Part shown: positions 36,220 through 45,598 of the stretch, in pieces | How the letters are laid out: each line of letters opens with the position of its first letter | How positions within the stretch are numbered: the stretch's first letter is position 1 | Source: JBDHDH01 sp039591615 | GTDB taxonomy: Bacteria; Gemmatimonadota; Gemmatimonadetes; Gemmatimonadales; GWC2-71-9 | Length of the DNA stretch: 64,000 nucleotides | Assembly: GCA_039591615.1 (NCBI GenBank) | Contig: JBDHDH010000003.1 | Span: 1-64,000, forward strand | Direction: 5' to 3' | Program-made: the position numbers and the translations under genes | Notes under the pieces: model-generated | Database searches by the model: none | The model's input: the letters and a program-made list of their open reading frames with translations, nothing else | Told to the model about the DNA's origin: nothing

Positions 36220-37551
36220 CTACAGCCTCCCCCGCCGTTTCAGCTCCTGATAGGCATCCACAGCAGCAACGCTTGCTTGCCCCGGGGGCACATCGAGTAC
36301 GATTGCCCCAGTCGACCGCATCTGGGCCAGAGCGTCTTCGCGTGCGGCGATCAATTCTTCAGCAGCGGCTTTCCGATAGGCGTCTCTCGTGACCACTGGG
36401 CGATTCGTGGCGATGGAATCGAGATCGGGGTTTCGGAGCGTCACGACGAGGGGTAGGTGTCGACGCCGGAGCGCGCCGACGTTCGCCACGAGCGCCTCCG
36501 ACGCCAGCCGATCGATCACATCGGTGAAAAGCACCGTGAGCGCGCGCTTCGGGTTGCGAATCGCGAGATACCGAAAAGCGGCCGGGTAATCGGGTTCGAC
36601 CAGCCGCGGCCGAACCACTGCCAGCACGTCCAACACTTGGCGAAGCCCCCGCCGCCCCCGCTGTGGCGCCACGTAATGCAGCACCTCATCGGCGAAGGTC
36701 ATCACACCAACATTGTCATCGTGATGGTGTGCGGCGAAGGCCAGCCAGAGCGCCGCACGCACCACGTACTCCATCCGCGCCTCTCTCCCGATCTCCGCCG
36801 TGAGCAAGCGCCCAGCGTCCAACACGAGCAGGACCTGCTGGCGGCGTTCCTCTTCGTATTGGCGGACCATAACCTTGCTGCGGCGGGCGGTGGCCTTCCA
36901 ATCGATATATCTCGTGTCGTCACCCGGGACCCACTCCCGGAGGCTCTCGAACTGCCGTCCCTCACCCAGGCGACGTAGCGGGCGCAGCCCGGCCTCGCGA
37001 CGCCTCGCAGCCTCCGCCATGGATGCCTTGAGTCGGGAGGCTGGCAGCGCTGGATAGACCGTCACGGTCCAGGGCACGTCTCGTCGCCCTTGGCGAGCTG
37101 CCACCCCCAGCGGTCCGACGCTCCGGATAGCGAACGCTCCCTCGGTATCTCGCCCGCGACGCAGCGGCACCACGCGGACGACCTCTCGCGTTGAATCTCC
37201 TCGCGCGACACTCAGCCGCCGCTCCGGTGCCGCACCTCCGAGGATGTCAGGCCGGATCTCTCGAACCACGAGATGAGCACGGCGGTTCGTGGGATTCCGC
37301 CAGCGGTAGGTAACCTCGGTCGCGCGCCCGATGGAAAAACTGTCCGGACCCACGCGCTCCACGCGGAGGGCGGCTGGATCCACCGCCAGCAACCAGTCGA
37401 GCAACACGAGCCCAACGACTGCCGCATTGAGTGCAAGAAGGGCATCCAGCCCCCACCATCCCAAGTAGCCAAGGAGGGCCAGGGGGGCGATGAGCGCCAA
37501 AAGGAGAACGGCCCGACGGGTGGGAACCAGCCGGCCCAGGCCAAAGGGCAT
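36220..37551 (-). CDS. DUF58 protein with N-terminal membrane anchor (second MoxR system)
   Basis: This 443-residue protein has two hydrophobic segments at the N-terminus (about 14-34 and 36-58), a beta-rich region, and the DUF58 signature EWVPGDDTRYIDWKATARRSK near 205-225, followed by a VWA-like fold (LVLDAGRLL near 243, VLFTDVIDRL near 340). The first acidic residue of the metal site is kept but the DxSxS motif is changed to DAGRL, so metal binding may be lost. The ATG at 37551 overlaps the moxR stop by one base (TGATG); a GTG just before it is also possible. It is the last gene of the minus-strand unit. Confidence 0.88.
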   Translation of the reverse strand: MPFGLGRLVPTRRAVLLLALIAPLALLGYLGWWGLDALLALNAAVVGLVLLDWLLAVDPAALRVERVGPDSFSIGRATEVTYRWRNPTNRRAHLVVREIRPDILGGAAPERRLSVARGDSTREVVRVVPLRRGRDTEGAFAIRSVGPLGVAARQGRRDVPWTVTVYPALPASRLKASMAEAARRREAGLRPLRRLGEGRQFESLREWVPGDDTRYIDWKATARRSKVMVRQYEEERRQQVLLVLDAGRLLTAEIGREARMEYVVRAALWLAFAAHHHDDNVGVMTFADEVLHYVAPQRGRRGLRQVLDVLAVVRPRLVEPDYPAAFRYLAIRNPKRALTVLFTDVIDRLASEALVANVGALRRRHLPLVVTLRNPDLDSIATNRPVVTRDAYRKAAAEELIAAREDALAQMRSTGAIVLDVPPGQASVAAVDAYQELKRRGRL

Positions 37552-38504
37552 CACGCTGTGGGGACCTCGGTCTGGTCGAGTATGGCCTGCAGCGCCACGT
37601 TTGCCGTCACCCCCTCCAACTCCAGCTCGGGAGCGACCGCCACCCGGTGCCGAAGCACGGTTGGTGCAAGCTCCTTCACATCGTCGGGTATCACGTAATC
37701 ACGACCCTCGAGGAACGCCAGCGCTTGCGACGTCTTGAGCAGCGCCACTCCCGAGCGGGGACTCGCCCCGAGAGTGAGGGAAGCCGCCTCCCTGGTGGCC
37801 CGCACGATGGCGGTGATGTACGCCGTGATTCCAGATTCGACCCGTACGCTTCGCACGCCGCGCCGCAGCACACCCACACCCTCCGCATCGACTATCGCAT
37901 CGACGCCATACGTCTCGGGGAGATCCGCTTCGAACCCTTCGAGGTACTTGGAGAGGACCTGCTGCTCCACTTCCGCCGAGGGATAGCCCGTGCTGGCCTT
38001 CAGCATGAACCGATCGAGCTCCGCTTCCGGCAGCGGGTACGTGCCTTCGAATTCGATTGGGTTCTGAGTGGCGAAGACGGTAAACGCTTGCGGCAAGGCG
38101 TGGGTCACACCGTCAACGGTGACCGTGCGCTCCTGCATCGCCTCGAGGAGCGCGGCCTGCGTCTTGGCCGGTGCTCGGTTGATCTCGTCCGCCAGAATCA
38201 AATCATGAAAGACCGGTCCGGGTCGAAACCTGAACTCGCCCCCGGTGAGAACGGAGGTCCCGGTGATGTCACTCGGCATCAGATCCGGTGTGAACTGGAT
38301 CCTCGCGTAGGACACATTCAGAGCACGCGCCATCGACCGGACGAGCAGCGTCTTCGCCGTGCCCGGCACGCCTTCCAGCAGCACATGCCCCCCCGCCAGG
38401 AGCGCCACGACACAATCGCGGGTCGCGGCGGGCTGGCCGAGAACGACACGCCGGACTGCCGCTAGGACCTGCTGGGCCTGTTCTCGTGTGTCAGTGCTTC
38501 CCAC
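37551..38504 (-). CDS. MoxR family AAA+ ATPase (second system)
   Basis: This 317-residue ATPase has Walker A LLEGVPGTAKTL near 45, Walker B and MoxR signature LADEINRAPAKTQAALLEAMQE (about 105-126), sensor 1 TQNPIEFEGTYPLPEAELDRF (about 145-165) and SPRSGVALLKTS in the lid. It is paired with a membrane-anchored DUF58 protein and DUF4350 and DUF4129 genes, a set widely seen in Actinobacteria and Gemmatimonadota whose task is unknown. The GTG start has GGAGG six bases upstream. It overlaps the DUF4350 gene by 43 bases. Confidence 0.92.
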   Translation of the reverse strand: MGSTDTREQAQQVLAAVRRVVLGQPAATRDCVVALLAGGHVLLEGVPGTAKTLLVRSMARALNVSYARIQFTPDLMPSDITGTSVLTGGEFRFRPGPVFHDLILADEINRAPAKTQAALLEAMQERTVTVDGVTHALPQAFTVFATQNPIEFEGTYPLPEAELDRFMLKASTGYPSAEVEQQVLSKYLEGFEADLPETYGVDAIVDAEGVGVLRRGVRSVRVESGITAYITAIVRATREAASLTLGASPRSGVALLKTSQALAFLEGRDYVIPDDVKELAPTVLRHRVAVAPELELEGVTANVALQAILDQTEVPTA

Positions 38505-39697
38505 ACATCCTCCACGGCGAGGGCGGCCCGACGGACACGCTCTTCGCTTTCACGTTCCATGAGAATGCCTCTGAGCCGGTCCACGGCCCGGCCCGCATTG
38601 GCACCGCGAGCACCCAATGCCAGGGTCGCGAGCCATTGGCCACTATCGTCCCGACGGCGTCGTGACACCACCGCCCGCGACCGCAGCCGCCGACGAAGAC
38701 CCGAAACCATGAGCTGGATAGCGGTCCCGCCAGCTTCCGCCCGTTCCAGACCGACGGCGAGCGCATCGAGGTGCTCGACCGGAGATCGCCGACGCCGCTC
38801 CCCTAGCTTGATAGCGGGCCCGAATCGGACCGAGGCCACGGCGAGTCCCGCGAGACCGGCAAAGGCCAGCTGCAACATCGCCCACCCGAGGGGAGACGAT
38901 CGCGCCCAGCGCCACGCGGCGGCGAAGATCGACCCTCGACGACCGAAGCCCTGATGATACTCGTCAACGAGCACGACCGACGGGGGCGGCTCGATCACCC
39001 AAGGGAGGACAACCACACCAGCGTCCGTCTCCCTCAGATCTCGATTCGAAACGTACCGCGAGTCGGCGAGGACGATCGCGCGTCCACCGCCCCCGAAATG
39101 CATTCGCCAGGCCACGGATCGGCCGTCGACCCCCGAGAGGAGCGTATCGACACGCGGCGGAACCAACGGTACACAGGGAAGCTCTTCGCGACGGTCCGGG
39201 TCGCCCGCCGCTCGCCAGTCCAACACCGCGCGGCTCGGCCGTACCTGCCGGTCCTCCGCATCTTCACCCACGACCAACGAGTCTGGCCCTCCCTCGAGCA
39301 AGAGATCGACGATGTCCACCCCGAGACACGATTCGAGATCGTTGCGCCCGGCCAGGAAGACCGAGCCACCGCCGGCCACGAAATCGCGCAACGTCGAGAG
39401 CTCGACCTCGGTCAGCGGCAGCGCGCGAGCAATGTCGAGGAACACCAGGAGCGTGGATCGGTCGAGAGACGAGGTGTCCGCCCCGAGGCGGAACCATGCC
39501 CGACGTCGACGCTCCACCCGAACACCGAGCGCCTCGAGCGCGTCCGTCAGCCCCTTCGCACCATTGGGGCCCGAGAGCAACGTCGACCGTCGGAGGTCGA
39601 AGAGGTCTCCGCTGGGCGCCGCGCGCTCTCCCAGGATGGCGGCCACCACCAGCCCTGCAAGAATCGCCAGGACCAGCACCACCTCACCCCGACGCAT
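38462..39697 (-). CDS. DUF4350 family membrane protein
   Basis: This 411-residue protein has an N-terminal membrane helix (about 6-22), an extracytoplasmic domain with the DUF4350 traits (SGPNGAKGLTDALEALGVRVERRRR, then LRDFVAGGGSVFLAGRND and VVVLPWVIEPPPSVVLVDEYHQGF), a second helix near 275-290 and an arginine-rich cytoplasmic tail of about 120 residues. DUF4350 proteins are found between DUF4129 and MoxR genes, as here, and have no known activity. It overlaps the genes on both sides (14 and 43 bases), a sign of tight coupling. Confidence 0.85.
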   Translation of the reverse strand: MRRGEVVLVLAILAGLVVAAILGERAAPSGDLFDLRRSTLLSGPNGAKGLTDALEALGVRVERRRRAWFRLGADTSSLDRSTLLVFLDIARALPLTEVELSTLRDFVAGGGSVFLAGRNDLESCLGVDIVDLLLEGGPDSLVVGEDAEDRQVRPSRAVLDWRAAGDPDRREELPCVPLVPPRVDTLLSGVDGRSVAWRMHFGGGGRAIVLADSRYVSNRDLRETDAGVVVLPWVIEPPPSVVLVDEYHQGFGRRGSIFAAAWRWARSSPLGWAMLQLAFAGLAGLAVASVRFGPAIKLGERRRRSPVEHLDALAVGLERAEAGGTAIQLMVSGLRRRLRSRAVVSRRRRDDSGQWLATLALGARGANAGRAVDRLRGILMERESEERVRRAALAVEDVWEALTHENRPSRS

Positions 39698-40307
39698 GAA
39701 CTCTTCCCAACGCCGTAGCCTCGCGATCGAAGTCGTTGAGAGAGACGAGGTGGCACGGCACTCCGCCGAACAAATGACGGTAGAGGTCGGATATCAGCCT
39801 CGAGAAGGTATCTCGGTCCGACTCGGCGAGCCGCGCTTCCCGAAGGTATTCGGCCGGCGTCTTCGACAAACGGAACGTCAGGACGGAACGATCATCCAGC
39901 TGCAAGAGGAGCGCAACGAACCGGTGTGCCATCGCCTCCCGGTAGCGACCCACCTCAGCCAGATACCGTGACCGCACGAGATGCCAGTGCGCGTCTCGAG
40001 CCTCCGTCGCCGCCCCCGTTGCTCCAGCCGCGCGTACAGGCTCGGGATGAAGCGCCCGCCATGCCAGGTATGCCAGGTGTACGAGGATCAACACCAGCAG
40101 CAAGGTGAGTGCAATGACGAGAATCGCGAAGGCGATGGGGTGGGCGTCTTCGAGCTCCTGCAACCATCCCCGGACCCGGCCCAGCAGCTGCGTGACGAGA
40201 GCCAACGGATCCCGCCGCACCCCCCAGTCGTACTCCGGCGCTTCGAACACCCGGCGAAGAACGGTCTTGAGGACGTCCGGGGAGGGAGTCTGGGAAACGG
40301 GGATCAC
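39684..40307 (-). CDS. DUF4129 domain protein
   Basis: This 207-residue protein has a short N-terminal cytoplasmic or periplasmic part, one strong membrane helix near 58-85 (IAFAILVIALTLLLVLILVH in part) and a C-terminal DUF4129 domain (about 105-200) with YREAMAHRFVALLLQLD and TPAEYLREARL, the pattern in which Glu and the following hydrophobic residues are conserved. It belongs to the DUF58/MoxR/DUF4350 gene set. It overlaps the upstream membrane-protein gene by four bases and the DUF4350 gene by 14. Confidence 0.8.
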   Translation of the reverse strand: MIPVSQTPSPDVLKTVLRRVFEAPEYDWGVRRDPLALVTQLLGRVRGWLQELEDAHPIAFAILVIALTLLLVLILVHLAYLAWRALHPEPVRAAGATGAATEARDAHWHLVRSRYLAEVGRYREAMAHRFVALLLQLDDRSVLTFRLSKTPAEYLREARLAESDRDTFSRLISDLYRHLFGGVPCHLVSLNDFDREATALGRVHASG

Positions 40308-41047
40308 GTTCCCACAGGTTTGCCGTAGCCAATCTGACGGCTCAGGTGCTCGAGATCGAAGGCTTCCTTGCGCACTCGGAGATCATAGTAAAAGAGGGTG
40401 AGTGCGCAGCCGAAAACCGGGTAGATCAGGAGCTGCACCAGGGCGACGAGCACCGCCGCTACTGGAATGAACGCCGCGACCGCACTCGCCGCGATCACCG
40501 GTACAGTCAGCAGCACAAACAACACCACGTAGAGGAGGAAGACCTTCCCCTTGAAGCCTCGCGTGAGCGTCCAAGAGCGACTCAAGGCATCTGTGGATGC
40601 ACGGAGATCCTCTAGTACTACCGTCTGCACCACGACGGCATAGCCGCACGCGACGATGATCCCGGGAACGATCAGCAGCAGGCTGGCGAGAAAAACGAGC
40701 ACGTATTTCGCGACCCCGGCGACGAGGATCCGAACCATCCTGCCGACCGCGAAGTGCATGGCATCACCCATGACGGGCTCGGCGCCGAGGTAGGCGTCGG
40801 AAACGACCTTCACCGTCGCCCCTGCAGCGATGAGTCCCCCGACCGCACTCAGGACCCGGGCGAGCAGCCACATGCCCGCCGCGAAAAAGACTCCGCCTCT
40901 CAACTCGACGTAGACGTCCAACAACGCCGGAATTCCGTAACACACCACTGCGATCCCGAACAGCGCCCCGAAGTGTCGCCGGTACACCGCCAGAGCGCCA
41001 TCCAAGATCTCACCCAGCGACATCGCGCGCATCTGATACGTGGCCAT
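40304..41047 (-). CDS. Multi-spanning membrane protein of the second MoxR system
   Basis: This 247-residue protein has about six membrane segments. It starts with MSLGEILDGALAVYRRHFG, common in membrane domains that resemble those of glycerophosphodiester phosphodiesterases and DUF975-like proteins. A central motif of acidic and aromatic residues (VVLEDLRASTDALSRSWTLTRG) is also typical. No catalytic domain is present. The ATG has GGAGG five bases upstream. It is the first gene of the minus-strand unit and diverges from the RDD-SpoIIM gene with only 31 bases between them, so promoters must overlap neighbouring coding DNA or be shared. Confidence 0.7.
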   Translation of the reverse strand: MATYQMRAMSLGEILDGALAVYRRHFGALFGIAVVCYGIPALLDVYVELRGGVFFAAGMWLLARVLSAVGGLIAAGATVKVVSDAYLGAEPVMGDAMHFAVGRMVRILVAGVAKYVLVFLASLLLIVPGIIVACGYAVVVQTVVLEDLRASTDALSRSWTLTRGFKGKVFLLYVVLFVLLTVPVIAASAVAAFIPVAAVLVALVQLLIYPVFGCALTLFYYDLRVRKEAFDLEHLSRQIGYGKPVGT

Positions 41048-41078
41048 ACGCCCTCCAGGGCGGTAAAATGTCGCGCAG

Positions 41079-42884
41079 ATGGCCGATATGCGACCCCCCC
41101 CAACGCCTCATCTCACTCGCCGTCTGAGCGTCGAAACGCCAGAGCACGTCATCCTCGAGTTCGAGCTGGCAGGGATCGGCTCCCGGACGGCGGCCGCGAT
41201 CTACGACGCCGTCGTGGTGTTCACCCTCATGCTGCTCTTCGTCATCGCCTCGCAGCTCGTAGGGGGCATGGGCTTCTGGTCCAGGGGACTCCAAGGGTGG
41301 GCAGCCGCGGTGTTCGTCATGCTTTCGTTCCTCTTCATCTGGGGTTACTTCGTGCTTTTCGAGGCCCTGGCTGGGGGCCGAACGCCCGGAAAGCGGCGCC
41401 TCGGTATCCGCGTGGTCATGGACACTGGCCACCCGATCACCTTTGCCGCAGCCTCGAGTCGCAATCTGCTGCGCCTCGTGGATGTCCAACCCCTTCCTTC
41501 CTACGTGCTCGGACTACTGTTCGTCTTCTTCCACCCGCAGAACAAGCGGCTGGGGGATATTGTCGCAGGGACCATTGTGGTCCGCGACAGACCGCAGGAC
41601 CTGACCCTGCTCGCCCGCACGGGCACGGCTGAGTCAACGTCGCTGTCTGGGACCCCAGAGCTCACCGATGATGAATTTCGGCTCCTGCAACGGGTTCTCG
41701 ACCGGCTGGACGATCTCGAGGGTCCCTTGCGACAGCGGTTTCTCAGCGACCTGGAGCGGCGCTTTGCACCGCGCTATCCAAACCGCGATCCCGACGTCGA
41801 AGTGTTCCTCGCCGAGCTCTGCGCCTCGGAACGACGCCGACGCGAGGGCGTTCTCGGTGGAGGCCGCCCAAGAGACGGTGGTCGGCGCGGGGGAGCGGAC
41901 CGCTTCGTCGCACTTAACAGGGATTCCTGGGAACGATTTCGACACCGGGCTGCAGAAGTCGAACGCACGGGTTTGAAGAGGCTCACCGGGCCGGAGCTGA
42001 TCGCATTTGCCGAGACGTACCGAGAGGTAGCAGCAGATCTCGCGCGAGCCCGCACCTACGACGTGGATCCCCGGGTCATCGATTACCTCGCGCGCATCGT
42101 GAGTACCAGCCACAACGCTTTGTACGGCGTGCGCGGCGCCGGACGGCTTCCACTGAGACATCTCTTGCTCAAACGCTTGCCGACCGCGGCGTATCACGGT
42201 CGAGCCTACATCCTCACGGCGGCGCTCTTCTTCGCCCTCCCCGCCGCCAGCGGATACATCTTGATTCGTGAACGCCCCGCAGTCGCATACGAAGTCTTGC
42301 CCGACGTCATGATCAGTCGGGCGGAAGCCGGACAGGCGCAGGCACAAGCCGGGCGGGGGTACGCCGAGACGCCGTCGCCCTACCTTCCGCTCGTCGCCTC
42401 GAGCATCATCGCCAACAACGTGCAAGTCGCCTTCGGCGCCTTCGCCTTCGGTGTCACCGCCGGCGTCGGAACTCTCGTCGTGCTGTCGTTCAACGGCCTC
42501 TTCTTCGGAGCGGTCCTCGGTCTGTTTGCGAACTACGGACTCGCAACGTGGCTTCTCACGTTCGTGGCGGGCCACGGCATCCTCGAGCTGACGGCCATCT
42601 TCATGGCGGGGGGGGCGGGATTGTTGATTGGGCGAGCCGTGGTGGCACCAGGGGACCTGATGCGGCGAGACGCCCTCGTGCGAAACGGGAGACTGGCGAT
42701 CGAGCTCGTGGGAGCCGCGGCGTGCCTGCTTCTCCTCGCCGGCACCATCGAGGGGTTCTTATCGGCAAGCAACGCTCCGACCCTCCTCAAGCTCACGGTG
42801 AGCGCTGCCAGCGCTGTCCTGGTTGCTGCCTACTTTGCCGCCGGGCGGCGGGCGGCGGCGGACGAGGGACATGAGGGCTCATGA
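41079..42884 (+). CDS. RDD domain fused to SpoIIM-like domain
   Basis: This 601-residue protein joins two modules usually encoded by adjacent genes. Residues about 12-170 are an RDD membrane domain (FELAGIGSRTAAAIYDAVVVF, EALAGGRTPGKRRLGIRVV, SRNLLRLVD, NKRLGDIVAGTIVVRDR), with its Arg-Asp pattern. A charged linker follows (about 185-265). Residues about 270-600 match SpoIIM/UPF0718-type membrane proteins, with helices near 375-395, 445-470, 475-495, 500-525 and 560-590 (NNVQVAFGAFAFGVTAGVGT, NGLFFGAVLGLF, FVAGHGILELTAIFMAGGAG). In related clusters, separate RDD and SpoIIM genes flank DUF58, DUF4129 and MoxR genes, so it belongs with the divergent unit at 36.2-41.0 kb. Confidence 0.85.
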   Translation: MADMRPPPTPHLTRRLSVETPEHVILEFELAGIGSRTAAAIYDAVVVFTLMLLFVIASQLVGGMGFWSRGLQGWAAAVFVMLSFLFIWGYFVLFEALAGGRTPGKRRLGIRVVMDTGHPITFAAASSRNLLRLVDVQPLPSYVLGLLFVFFHPQNKRLGDIVAGTIVVRDRPQDLTLLARTGTAESTSLSGTPELTDDEFRLLQRVLDRLDDLEGPLRQRFLSDLERRFAPRYPNRDPDVEVFLAELCASERRRREGVLGGGRPRDGGRRGGADRFVALNRDSWERFRHRAAEVERTGLKRLTGPELIAFAETYREVAADLARARTYDVDPRVIDYLARIVSTSHNALYGVRGAGRLPLRHLLLKRLPTAAYHGRAYILTAALFFALPAASGYILIRERPAVAYEVLPDVMISRAEAGQAQAQAGRGYAETPSPYLPLVASSIIANNVQVAFGAFAFGVTAGVGTLVVLSFNGLFFGAVLGLFANYGLATWLLTFVAGHGILELTAIFMAGGAGLLIGRAVVAPGDLMRRDALVRNGRLAIELVGAAACLLLLAGTIEGFLSASNAPTLLKLTVSAASAVLVAAYFAAGRRAAADEGHEGS

Positions 42885-42890
42885 AGGCCG

Positions 42891-43487
42891 TTACTGCTTC
42901 TCGATCGGAATCCCAACCCGAGTGCGCTCCCACTCGAGAATCAGCGTCGCATCGCCGTTCTCCGCAGATTCCGCTCGGATAGTGAAGGTCTCGACGTGGT
43001 CTTCGGTGCGCCGGCTGGGTACGGTCACCCGGCCGATTTCCTGCTCGGCAACCTCACCGGTATAATTTCGCTCGTGTCCCCACTGGCTGGTCGACCCGTT
43101 GACGATGATCTTCCAGTCGGACGCGTTGGGGACGGTGTAGAGGGAGTACGTACCAGGCTCGACGGCAACGCCGGCGATGCTGATGGCAACCGTCGTATGG
43201 ATCATGGTGGGCTCGTTCGCTCCGGTTCGCCATATCTCCCCGTAGGGAACGTGCGTACCACCTATCATCGTTCGGCCGCGCGCCGCAGGACGGCCGTAAC
43301 AGACCTTTACCGGGTAACCCTGGACGGCGAACGTCAGCGAGTCCAGCGGGCTCCGCCGACCCTCTATCCGGCTGTTCATCACGATACAGTTCGTATCTGC
43401 CGGGGCAGGCGCCAGAGGGACGGGAACGGAGCCGGCGCTGACGCCGGCCGCCGAAGTCACGAGCGAGGCGATGAACGGAACGAGCAT
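42891..43487 (-). CDS. DUF2911 family exported protein
   Basis: This 198-residue protein has a signal peptide (MLVPFIASLVTSAAGVSAGS) and a DUF2911 domain: VKVCYGRPAARGRTMIGG, VPYGEIWRTGANEPT, and GTYSLYTVP near residues 130-140. The family is common in Bacteroidota and Gemmatimonadota, is predicted to be periplasmic and has no assigned function. The ATG at 43487 has GAGAGG upstream and starts a good signal peptide; the frame is open to 43637 but with no signal features. It is convergent with the RDD-SpoIIM gene, six bases away. Confidence 0.85.
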   Translation of the reverse strand: MLVPFIASLVTSAAGVSAGSVPVPLAPAPADTNCIVMNSRIEGRRSPLDSLTFAVQGYPVKVCYGRPAARGRTMIGGTHVPYGEIWRTGANEPTMIHTTVAISIAGVAVEPGTYSLYTVPNASDWKIIVNGSTSQWGHERNYTGEVAEQEIGRVTVPSRRTEDHVETFTIRAESAENGDATLILEWERTRVGIPIEKQ

Positions 43488-43693
43488 GAGTGCGAACCTC
43501 TCATCATGGTGGCTGACGTATGCGGGAGCGATGTTCCAAAGGTAGCCGCGTCGGTCGGACGCGAACACCCAGTGCCACCGATGATCCACTGGTTGCGCGC
43601 CAACCGAGTCACTCCTCGAGCAGCTACCGAACATCACCGATGACTCCCGAGTCGCGCCCCCCGTCTCGGTCGCCGTTCCCGGCCCCCTGACAA

Positions 43694-44920
43694 ATGAGAG
43701 ACACCAAGTATCTCCTCATAGGTGGGGGACTCGCTGCCAGCCAGGCGGCCAAGCAGCTGCGGAAACACGACACCGCCGGCTCGATCGTGCTGGTGAGCCA
43801 GGAACCGCACGTCCCATACGACCGTCCTCCCCTGTCGAAAGAGTTCCTGCGCGGCGAAGTATCGGCGAATCAGTTGCAGTACGACTCCCGGGATGTGCTC
43901 GGGAAGTTGGGCGTGGATTTGATGCTCGCGACCAGTGTCACCAGTCTCGATCCGAGTGCCAAGATCGTCCAGCTCTCGGTGGGCGAACCTCTTCGATTCG
44001 ACAAAGCGCTCATTGCCACCGGGGGACGCCCAAAGTCGCTCGACGTCGAGGGCAGCGAGCTGGCAGGCGTCCAATACCTCCGAACGCTAGATGATGCCGC
44101 ATCGCTGAAAACGGACGCGGGACCGGATCGTCGGGTGGCCATTGTCGGTGCCGGGTTCATCGGCATGGAGGCAGCGGCTTCGCTGTCGCAGCTCGGTGCG
44201 ACCGTTTTCGTGGTGGAGTCAGCGTCCCGGATCTGGGCGCACTTTGTCGATCGGGCCCTGTCAGAGTTCATCGAGACTTGCTGCGAGGAAAAAGGCATCA
44301 CCTTCTACACCGATGACACCGTCGCGCGCATCGAGGGAAAACATCGTGTCGAGCGGGTGGTCACCTGGAGCGGGCGGGAGATCGAATGCGACACCGTGCT
44401 GATCGCAGTGGGCATCGTGCCGAACGTGGAGCCGGCGGTGGCCGCGGGACTCGACGTCGATGATGGGATCGTGGTCGACGCCCAGCTCCGAACGTCACAC
44501 CCCGACGTCTTCGCCGCCGGGGACGTGGTGAACTTTCCCGACCCAATCTTCCAGAAACGGCGTCGCGTCGAGCATTGGGGCCATGCCGAGTACAGCGGCC
44601 AGATTGCCGGTCAAAACATGGCCGGCGGACACCGCCAGTATGACCATCTGAGCTACGTTTGGTCGGACGTTTTTGATCTCCACATTGAGTTCGCGGGGGA
44701 CGAAACCGATCACGATCGGTCGGTGGTTCGCGGCACGCCGGGCACGGAGTCATTCACGGTCCTGTACCTCGAGGATGACCGGGTGACCGCCTTTTTTTCG
44801 GTGAACGGAAGGCCCAGGGAGTTCTCGCCCCTCAAGAAGTTGATCCGCAGCCGGGTTCGCCTCGACGGGATGGATAATCGTCTAGCAGACCCAGACGCCT
44901 CGCTCCGGGAGCTCTTGTGA
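43694..44920 (+). CDS. Ferredoxin/rubredoxin reductase-like FAD-dependent oxidoreductase
   Basis: This 408-residue flavoprotein is of the pyridine-nucleotide-disulfide fold. It has FAD-binding LIGGGLAASQAA at 7-18, PYDRPPLSKEFLRGE near 42-56 (typical of BphA4, ThcD and AIF-like enzymes), NAD-binding AIVGAGFIGMEAA near 150, and VFAAGDVVNFPDP near 272. It would transfer electrons from NAD(P)H to a small iron-sulfur protein or similar acceptor. It lacks the redox CxxC of thioredoxin-like members. No ferredoxin gene lies next to it. The flanking 219 bases downstream (44921-45139) hold no gene. Confidence 0.85.
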   Translation: MRDTKYLLIGGGLAASQAAKQLRKHDTAGSIVLVSQEPHVPYDRPPLSKEFLRGEVSANQLQYDSRDVLGKLGVDLMLATSVTSLDPSAKIVQLSVGEPLRFDKALIATGGRPKSLDVEGSELAGVQYLRTLDDAASLKTDAGPDRRVAIVGAGFIGMEAAASLSQLGATVFVVESASRIWAHFVDRALSEFIETCCEEKGITFYTDDTVARIEGKHRVERVVTWSGREIECDTVLIAVGIVPNVEPAVAAGLDVDDGIVVDAQLRTSHPDVFAAGDVVNFPDPIFQKRRRVEHWGHAEYSGQIAGQNMAGGHRQYDHLSYVWSDVFDLHIEFAGDETDHDRSVVRGTPGTESFTVLYLEDDRVTAFFSVNGRPREFSPLKKLIRSRVRLDGMDNRLADPDASLRELL

Positions 44921-45139
44921 TCGCCGTCACGGACGGACGCTACTCCAGGGAACATGGTAGAAACCCGTTTGTTGGCTTGCGGGGATCGCCGTGCCGGGGT
45001 CGCGGAGGACCGAGGCCAATGGAGTGCCCAATCTGACCATGTAGGCGCAAACGTCGGAAGGAGTTAACGAGACCGCACCGGGACATTACGCCGGCGCGGT
45101 GTCTGCCCTATTATTCAAGCAAGGGGGATCGTCACGACA

Positions 45140-45598
45140 ATGAGGAGAGGACCAGGCAGCTCATCGCGTGGCTACACGCTCGTCGAGCTCGCCATCGCCA
45201 TCGCCATCGTGGGAGTGCTCACATCCCTCGCCTATTGGCGCATGGGCCCGGGAATTCTCCAAGCCCGGGTCAATCGCGCCGCCTGGACCCTGGCCGCCGA
45301 CCTCCAGTATGCGCAGCTGATGGCGGCCCGACAGCGGCGGCCGGTCGTCGTCATCGTATCGTCTGCCGTCAGGAGCTATACCATTCGCGACCGGGCGACG
45401 CCCGAAGTCTTCCGCCAACGGTTTCTCGGCCAGGATACAGACTTTCAACTGGATACCCTGTCCGCGACGCCGGCGACGATTGAAGTGTTTCCCACCGGAG
45501 TTGTGGGAGAGACCACGACCTTCCGCGTGACGATCCAAGGATACGATCGAGAGGTGCGCCTGACTCGTGCGGGCCAGATCCGGATCACCAGCGGCTGA
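45140..45598 (+). CDS. GspH/FimT-like minor pseudopilin
   Basis: This 152-residue protein has a type IV prepilin leader: a basic start, then RG/YTLVEL with the prepilin-peptidase cut after Gly and the conserved glutamate at +5, followed by a hydrophobic helix AIAIAIVGVLTSLAYW. After it comes a beta-rich GspH/FimT-like domain (ADLQYAQLMAARQRRPVVV, RVTIQGYDREVRLTRAGQI). It opens a five-gene pseudopilin run on the plus strand. GGGGGAT lies 13 bases upstream of the ATG, and a TATTAT box at 45109-45114 could be part of its promoter, though no matching -35 is clear. Confidence 0.85.
   Translation: MRRGPGSSSRGYTLVELAIAIAIVGVLTSLAYWRMGPGILQARVNRAAWTLAADLQYAQLMAARQRRPVVVIVSSAVRSYTIRDRATPEVFRQRFLGQDTDFQLDTLSATPATIEVFPTGVVGETTTFRVTIQGYDREVRLTRAGQIRITSG

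Noticed and set aside
41634..42575. Minus-strand frame of about 310 codons antisense to the RDD-SpoIIM gene
   Set aside because: It mirrors a clear membrane protein and has charged, repetitive shadow composition.
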